NCBI RefSeq assembly: GCF_003576645.1
Contig: NC_044918.1
Coordinates: 31,398,690 to 31,462,689 of the forward strand
Length of the DNA stretch: 64,000 bases
Reading direction: 5' to 3'
Source of the DNA: Ipomoea triloba
Lineage: Eukaryota; Streptophyta; Magnoliopsida; Solanales; Convolvulaceae
Below the pieces are notes generated by a model, which saw only the letters and a list, made by a program, of their open reading frames with translations, did no database searches and was not told the DNA's origin. Below, piece by piece: positions 58,592 through 64,000 of this stretch (within the stretch, counting starts at the first letter, position 1; each line of letters starts with the position of its first letter). The position numbers and the translations under genes are program-made.

Positions 58592-58727
58592 AAGAAACTA
58601 ATCATTATGGTCAATGGAAAAGGGTTAATTTGACGAAAAATGTCTTCCTAGATTTTTTGTCGAAAGTCATTTTTCGGATTATTTATTTTCATGTCTCTCT
58701 CATTTCTCTGCAAGCTAGTTTTCAAAT

Positions 58728-58974
58728 TATTATTACCACCATCACCACAACACCACCATCTCCACACCACCACTACCACCATCATACCACGCCACCACCA
58801 CCACCACACCAACACCACAGCCACTACACCAACACCACAACACCACCACCACCATCACACTATCGCCATCACCACAACAACAACACCACCACCACCACAA
58901 TCACACCATCACCACCACCATACCACCATTACCATCGCCGTTACCACCCCACAACCACCACCACAATCACACCA
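58728..58974. repeat. (ACC)n/(CAC)n microsatellite
   Basis: About 240 bp of imperfect CCA triplets ending at the LTR-like start TGATAAG at 58975. Confidence 0.95.
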
Positions 58975-59491
58975 TGATAAGTTCTTATTTCTCTATATTT
59001 TCCCCCCTTTCACTAAGTCATTTTGTTTATACATCATTCCAAATTTCATGAGAATTAGTGCTTATTTGTGCTATTTTGCAAGGAGTATGAGTTGTAAAAT
59101 ATTGGAAGCAAATACGAGCATTTTCATGCATTTTGGTGGACATTGTAGTCAAATGGAGGCCAAATATGAAATTATGTAGATTGATGCAACACTCCTAAGG
59201 AAGCCTAAGATTGGTATTTTCAATGACCTTGGTCATTTAGGCAAACCAAAACAAAAGAAGAGCAAAAGATCAAGGCATTGCAAATTTCGCTCATTTCGAC
59301 CACTGTCCGATTATTGGACCATATATCAGCCTCGGAATGTTCAGATGAGGTGATTCTTGCGCCACTGGAAAGCCAACGTGAAGGGATACAGCTTTGTTGA
59401 AGATCACAAAGGCCAATGAAATGGTTTTGGGGGTGAAAAACAGCTGAGAAGTCAAAGCAGCTGCATAGAATTCGGAAATGCAATTTCTAGA

Positions 59492-59602
59492 GGCCACCCT
59501 CACAGCCGTGTGGGTGGCCGTGACCTTTTGGCAGATTTTTAGTGAAAAATGGCAGTTCTAGAGGCCACCTACACGGGCACCCACACGGCCGCGTAGTTGG
59601 CC
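59492..59602. repeat. Nested palindromes upstream of a TATA-like box
   Basis: GGCCACCC (59492) / GGGTGGCC (59512) enclose CACA...TGTG. GGCCA (59563) / TGGCC (59598) enclose CTACACG / CGCGTAG with one mismatch. Confidence 0.75.
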
Positions 59603-60477
59603 GCATGACGCATGCTCTGCTCACTATTTAAGCGCGATTTGAGCTTTTTTCTACTCGGTTTTCGACCCTATTCGAACCCTAGACTCACCCTTTCACTTCC
59701 TTTCATATTTTAGGTTAGATTAGGCTTAGATTTATGTTCTTTAACATTTTTGAAGCTTGTAATCTTGGATTTGAAGCTTGGATTTCAAGATTCTACCTCC
59801 CATCTCAATAGAGAAGCTTTATTTCCTTTATCTCTTTCTTTTGCAAGATTTATGTTTATTACTTGTGTTTTTGTGTTCTTTATGCTATTTAATCATGAGT
59901 AGTTAGTTTATGGGCTTGAGTTAGGGTTGTATTATCTATCTTGATGCTTAATTTGTGATTATTGCAAAAAAAAAGGGGAAGAATTCTAACCTAGGGTTCT
60001 TGAGTTTATGAAAGATTTGTGTTTGTATATTGCTTATGATTGATGTACACATTCATAGGCATGTATTTGGAGGATTCATTGCCTTAATGAGAGTTGGGTG
60101 ATGAATTCAAGCCACCCCTTGCATAAACCCAATTTCTTACTTTGAAAATAGGGAAAATTGGGGGCTCTTGATGCTTTGTGTTCTTGAAGAACTTGGAATT
60201 CATACATCACGAGAGTGAGACAATTTCTTGTTCTAATCCTTGTTTATTTATCATGAGAGTGACTTATAGATTAGGATTCCTCCGTGCATCCCCTCAATTC
60301 CTTGGTTGTGTGACTTTTCCCCAATCTTTAGGTTGTGTACGTTATGCATCTAGAAGATAATGCTCCCTAGCTTGAGTCTCATTTCTTTATTTTGTGTTTA
60401 TCTTTGTATATACATGTTAGTTTTACCATTCCCTTAAACTTGTTATTTGCTTAGCTTCTTGTTGATCTCCTTACACT

Positions 60478-60480
60478 AGT

Positions 60481-60512
<32 letters not shown>
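60478..60512. repeat. (GTT)n microsatellite
   Basis: Nine GTT units. Confidence 0.95.
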
Positions 60513-60540
60513 AATCATCTTATATGACAAGTATCCCTTG

Positions 60541-61800
60541 GACTCATTTTCATATTCAAACACAAAAAAAATATAACATATTAAATTTAAAATTTTGTTT
60601 TTCAAAATGTAGGCAAATACGCTATATACACATCAAATTTAAATACTTGAGAGTTTTGAGAAAATATACTTGATTAAGGTTGGCCTAAAATGATTAATGC
60701 TCAGGAATGACGCTCTATGTTGATAGTAGTCGAAAAATAATACACGCTATCATCTATAAGGGAAGGTTAGACCTTAATTTTAGGTTAAAAAAGGGAGGGG
60801 TAATTTTTTCTTAGGACTCTCTTTTTTTCTTCCTAAAATCAACGGAATTAAAATCTGGGGGGGGGGGGCATGGGATTCTAATTCCATGAAAATTGAGGAA
60901 TTGCAATTCCCTCCAACCAAACTAAGGAATTTAGTTGCCTTTGGAATTAGGTGGGAATTAAGTGGGAATGAAATTCAAATTCCCTCCAACCAAACGCCCT
61001 GCTTGAGCTTAGCATGGTCAAGATCTCATATGAGAACAACTTTCCATTTGAGATCTTGAGAATAGATCTTGTCCATGCAAGTCATAAATCAATGGCTTGG
61101 ATTTTGCTTATTTTCTCATTGTTTTGAAATTCTTTTTTTTTTTCCACAAGTTGTTTTTTTTTGGGGGGGGGGGGGGGGGGGGGGTTAAGGGTGCCATTTT
61201 GTGCATTGTGCACATTGCCTATCTCGAGATTTCCTCCTCTATTTGATTTGATTTCTTGGCTTCTTCTTGTCACCCACATGTCTTCTTTCTTGCTCTATTT
61301 AGTTCCTTTTTCGACTCTTCTGGGTTAGGGTTTTCCTAGTGTTCATGTGCATCTTTACTCCTGGCAATGGCCATTTGTGTTGTGGTTTGTTTGGTTGATA
61401 AATAGGCTCTTGGTGGGAATGGTGGGTTGTTTGTGTGTCCCGAGTTTAACACAGTAATCGGTTAGAGGTGGTGCCTGTCTTACCAGCGTTAGTGGTGTAG
61501 AATCACAGTGTACTCCTCTTGGTGTTGGGATGGTTGTTCTACGTTGTTCAAAATTTTCGGCTATTCTTTTGGTTTTGAGGTTGTTTTTTGTGTTGTTTAT
61601 TGTCATTGCTTCTCGGTGTTGATGGGGGACCAATGTTGCTTTGTTTGCAAGTGTGGTTCTATGCATTTGTGAGTTTTGTTCGGTGCATTTCACCACTATT
61701 GAGGATTTTTTTATGGCGCTCAATGAAGAAGACTCATGTTTCACAATGATCCTAGGCTCAGACCCATTGAACGAATGATGATGATGACTTTATAACCACC
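60541..61800. other. Stretch without recognised gene
   Basis: Contains a G8-9 run near 60857, a poly-T/poly-G tract at 61133-61183, and AATTCCCTCCAACCAAAC-type short transposon-end motifs at about 60907 and 60978. A 129-codon minus-strand frame at 61355-61744 shows no domain. Confidence 0.4.
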
Positions 61801-61809
61801 CCATAGGAG

Positions 61810-61929
61810 TTTCTGCGCCGATTGCATAAAGGGGATACCAACGACTTGCACGCGCTGCAAATGTACTACATATGTCATATCTTGCTGTTTGCGATCAACC
61901 TTCATCAAGCTAGGAACATGAAAGCGGTG
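61810..61929 (+). pseudogene. Exon-like fragment of an unknown transposon gene
   Basis: The frame FLRRLHKGDTNDLHALQMYYICHILLFAINLHQARNM ends at AAAGCG|GTGAGA, a donor-like site. It is followed by TGCACT/TGTGCATT-rich sequence like the introns of the Ulp1-like gene, so it may come from a related element. Confidence 0.4.
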
Positions 61930-62239
61930 AGATATAATGGGGATGCACTCATCTGTGCATTATGGGGATGCATATCTTTAGTGCATTTCAAGTATTTTTT
62001 TTCTGTGCATTGTGTTACTGGTGAGATATAATAATATCACATCTGTCAGTTGTATGCACTCATCATTAGCGGAAATTGCACACGTTGCTTATACAACATC
62101 CTTTCTATCAAGCATTCTATGGATGCACACATTGTTTGTGTAAGATGAGCAGTTTGCTAAAGCGCTCGGTAGTTTGCAAAGACACAATCATGCCTTGAAT
62201 GTAGGTTCTTACCCTTAATGAAAGATGCATTGGGGGAGA

Positions 62240-62597
62240 GTGAAGATGACAAATAGTGAAGATGAAGACAATGACAATGTTACTCAAAAGAGAATTAAGA
62301 ATACTTAGAAAAATTCAAACCAAAAGTAGTATTTATTTAGACTATGATTTTAAACCAAGTATTTAGACTATAGATTTTACAAAGTTGCAAACATTTATTT
62401 TTGTGACAATTATAATGAATTTCCTATATTATATTGGATTCATATGCTTTGAGTTACATATTTAAATAAACAAATTTGACATTCAATTACCTATGTATAA
62501 ACTTCTCCTATATAATCTTAGATTGATATACTTAAAAATATTTATTTAAATATAAACATTGAGCATTAACTCATTCGCGAAATGCGCGTGTAACATG
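62240..62597 (+). mobile_element. Helitron 3'-terminal part
   Basis: Matches the last ~300 bp of the Helitron at 50563-52141 in the opposite orientation, ending ATTAACTCATTCGCGAAATG-CGCG. The CTRRT end is not present. The junction falls inside the copia gag fragment that follows. Confidence 0.7.
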
Positions 62598-62905
62598 CCA
62601 TCAACGTATCTACTAAAATTTTGACCACGGAAAAAGGGAACAAGTTGAGTCTTCCGGAACAAATAGTTTGAGGAAGTAAGTTTAATGGAGATAAAGTGAT
62701 GGACTGTTTGTGGGATATTTATTGGGGCTGCAGTTAGATAGGCAATATCGGAGATGGTGTCTTTGTCTGACAGCGGCGTGGCGGCGGGGGGTTTGTGGCG
62801 ACAACGATGGCTTTTTCTTGGTAGGGTTTGTAGCCATGGATCGTTTGGTCTATTGATACCAGATGAGAACAATAGTTTTGGGAATGATATATTCTCTTCT
62901 CCCAA
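62597..62905 (-). pseudogene. Ty1/copia gag N-terminal fragment
   Basis: Minus-strand frame with HHFISIKLTSSNYLFRKTQL and PFFRGQNFSRYVDG, the N-terminal signature of plant copia gag proteins (ISIKL..SNY..W..Q...L....L...VDG), with W replaced by F/R. It is cut at VDG by the Helitron end at 62597. No other part of a copia element was found. Confidence 0.7.
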
Positions 62906-63153
62906 AAGGTTGAATCCCCAAACCCTAAGGATTCCCCTACGCCCCAGCCCGACAAAGCATGTCGGAGGAGGTAAATCAAGGTAACTAGTGACTCAGCAGA
63001 CATGGCCAAATGCCAGCGCACACAAGGGATATGCCTATTTTGGGTATAATCCTACACTGTCGCTCTCGAGTTTTAAACTTTGGACTCTTCTCTCAAATAC
63101 TGCCTACTAAATTATTGACGTAAGCCCGTGCAAACTCCACGGTAAATAATATA

Positions 63154-64000
63154 TCTACTATACTAATAAGAGCAAAAAATAAAGTTAGGCCTATAATGGG
63201 TAGAAAAAATGACGGTCAAATTATTAAATCAAATGGATGGTTCAGATTGTTTAGAGTTATATTTTTCCTTGAGATTTTCTAATTTATCCTTAATTATAAG
63301 ATTATCCGTTAAATTTTCCGTTAAATATTCTCTTCTCCGTTAACTTTTAACTTACCTATTAATTTCTATAAGAAAGGTTGTAGGTTCGAATCGCATCCCA
63401 ATCAAAGTTGGCATACTTGTTGAACATATACTACGAATATGTTAGAGTATATTATTCAAAAGTAAGTACTCAACTCTATTACTCTTATTAAATTAAATAA
63501 ATTAGTAGTTACAACAAAAAAATAATACATATGCATTTCTTTAATTTATAATTCGATGTCTACAATGCCTTTATTCAAAAGAAAATATTCATTATCAAAA
63601 AATTTAAAAAGTGATATAATTTAATTAGTTATAATTTCTATATTTTCTACAATGCAAAAATTCCTTACCTTCAAATTTATTAATTAATTATATTCACTAC
63701 ATTGTTCATTGTTTTTTTTTACACTATCTTGTAATTAAATATCAAACTTATACTACAAAATAATGTTATATATTATTTACCAAGTATTATGTAAATAACA
63801 TGGAAATTTAAAAAAAAAACAGTTTGAAGCCAATCACATTAACTATTTAAGGAGGATTTGTTGACAAAGAATACATTCAAATAACCCAATAAATTGATTT
63901 AAAACTCATTATTAAAAATGTTAATTTAGGGCAATAGAACATTGTGACACACTTAATGCATTGAAAAGATGTTGAGACTACAACATTGCTGTAATCAATC
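63154..64000 (+). mobile_element. Helitron 5' part, running off the window
   Basis: A|TCTACTATACTAATAAGAGC starts at 63154, followed by AAGTTAGGCC and the same sequence order as the minus-strand Helitron at 52141. The TTGTTGACAAAGAATAC...AAATAACCCAA block near 63857 corresponds to 51410-51440 reversed. No 3' end inside the window. Confidence 0.8.

Larger units (their letters stand above)
58975..60540 (+). mobile_element. Athila-like LTR (solo or truncated)
   Basis: Starts TGATAAGTTC. It has nested GGCCACCC-type palindromes (59492-59602), then CTATTTAA at 59624 and a long AT-rich leader, the same plan as 8310-9652. No primer site or gag follows. The 3' end is uncertain. Confidence 0.45.

Noticed and set aside
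61355..61744. 129-codon minus-strand ORF
   Set aside because: No recognisable domain, no splice or promoter context, composition like surrounding DNA.

Overview
The window is nuclear DNA of a flowering plant. It shows GT-AG introns, three recognisable plant genes, and dense nested plant transposons (Athila-type and Tekay-like Ty3/gypsy, Mutator-like, Helitron, hAT). A eudicot fits best. An asterid such as a Convolvulaceae is a guess that I cannot prove from the sequence.

Three ordinary genes stand out. A secreted GH18 chitinase-like gene lies at 24200-25183 (+, 2 exons, 297 aa). VPS11, the RING-H2 subunit of the HOPS/CORVET tethers, lies at 25915-30867 (-, 5 exons, 956 aa, all junctions phase 0). 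The chitinase and VPS11 converge. A BTB/POZ protein of the At1g63850 type lies at 52566-55613 (+, 2 exons, 557 aa). They have unrelated cellular roles and nothing suggests they act together.

Layout: 1-4583 is a tandem array of a ~431-bp unit, many copies of which hold a 112-codon ORF. 4870-8250 is a decayed Ty3/gypsy element on the minus strand with GC-rich minisatellites. 8310-14500 is an Athila-type element with LTR, tRNA-Asp primer site, a gag frame with three stops, a protease lacking its catalytic Asp, and no RT or integrase. 14500-15467 is a MuDR transposase fragment, cut by a probable solo LTR (15473-20737, 5-bp target duplication AAAAT). 22303-23016 is a TIR element with tandem repeats. 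32086-49245 holds three TIR elements side by side, separated by (TA)n. The middle one (~15.6 kb) carries a decayed Ulp1-like peptidase gene and has been invaded by a Helitron (itself containing a hAT element) and by a second probable solo LTR (42627-47633, target duplication AAATT). 49867-50559 and 57742-58591 are foldback elements with long TIRs. 50563-52141 is a complete-looking Helitron, with relatives at 31222, 62240 and 63154. 58975-60540 is another Athila-like LTR, and 62597-62905 is a copia gag scrap.

The most unusual signals are arrays of short hairpins inside the retroelements, whose stems differ from copy to copy yet stay complementary. One array lies at 11543-11751: six hairpins sharing a five-base loop, CTCTT in five and ATCTT in one. 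Another lies at 19022-19391: five 'A' hairpins, four directly abutted by a 'B' hairpin. Similar hairpins occur in the second solo LTR, and nested palindromes lie upstream of the TATA-like boxes of the Athila LTRs.

Caution on assembly: six single-N joins (12934, 16478, 19831, 44476, 44636, 44778) sit beside near-identical repeated flanks, and a 325-N gap at 43672-43996 is bridged by the second copy. These duplications are most likely assembly overlaps and should not be counted as biology.
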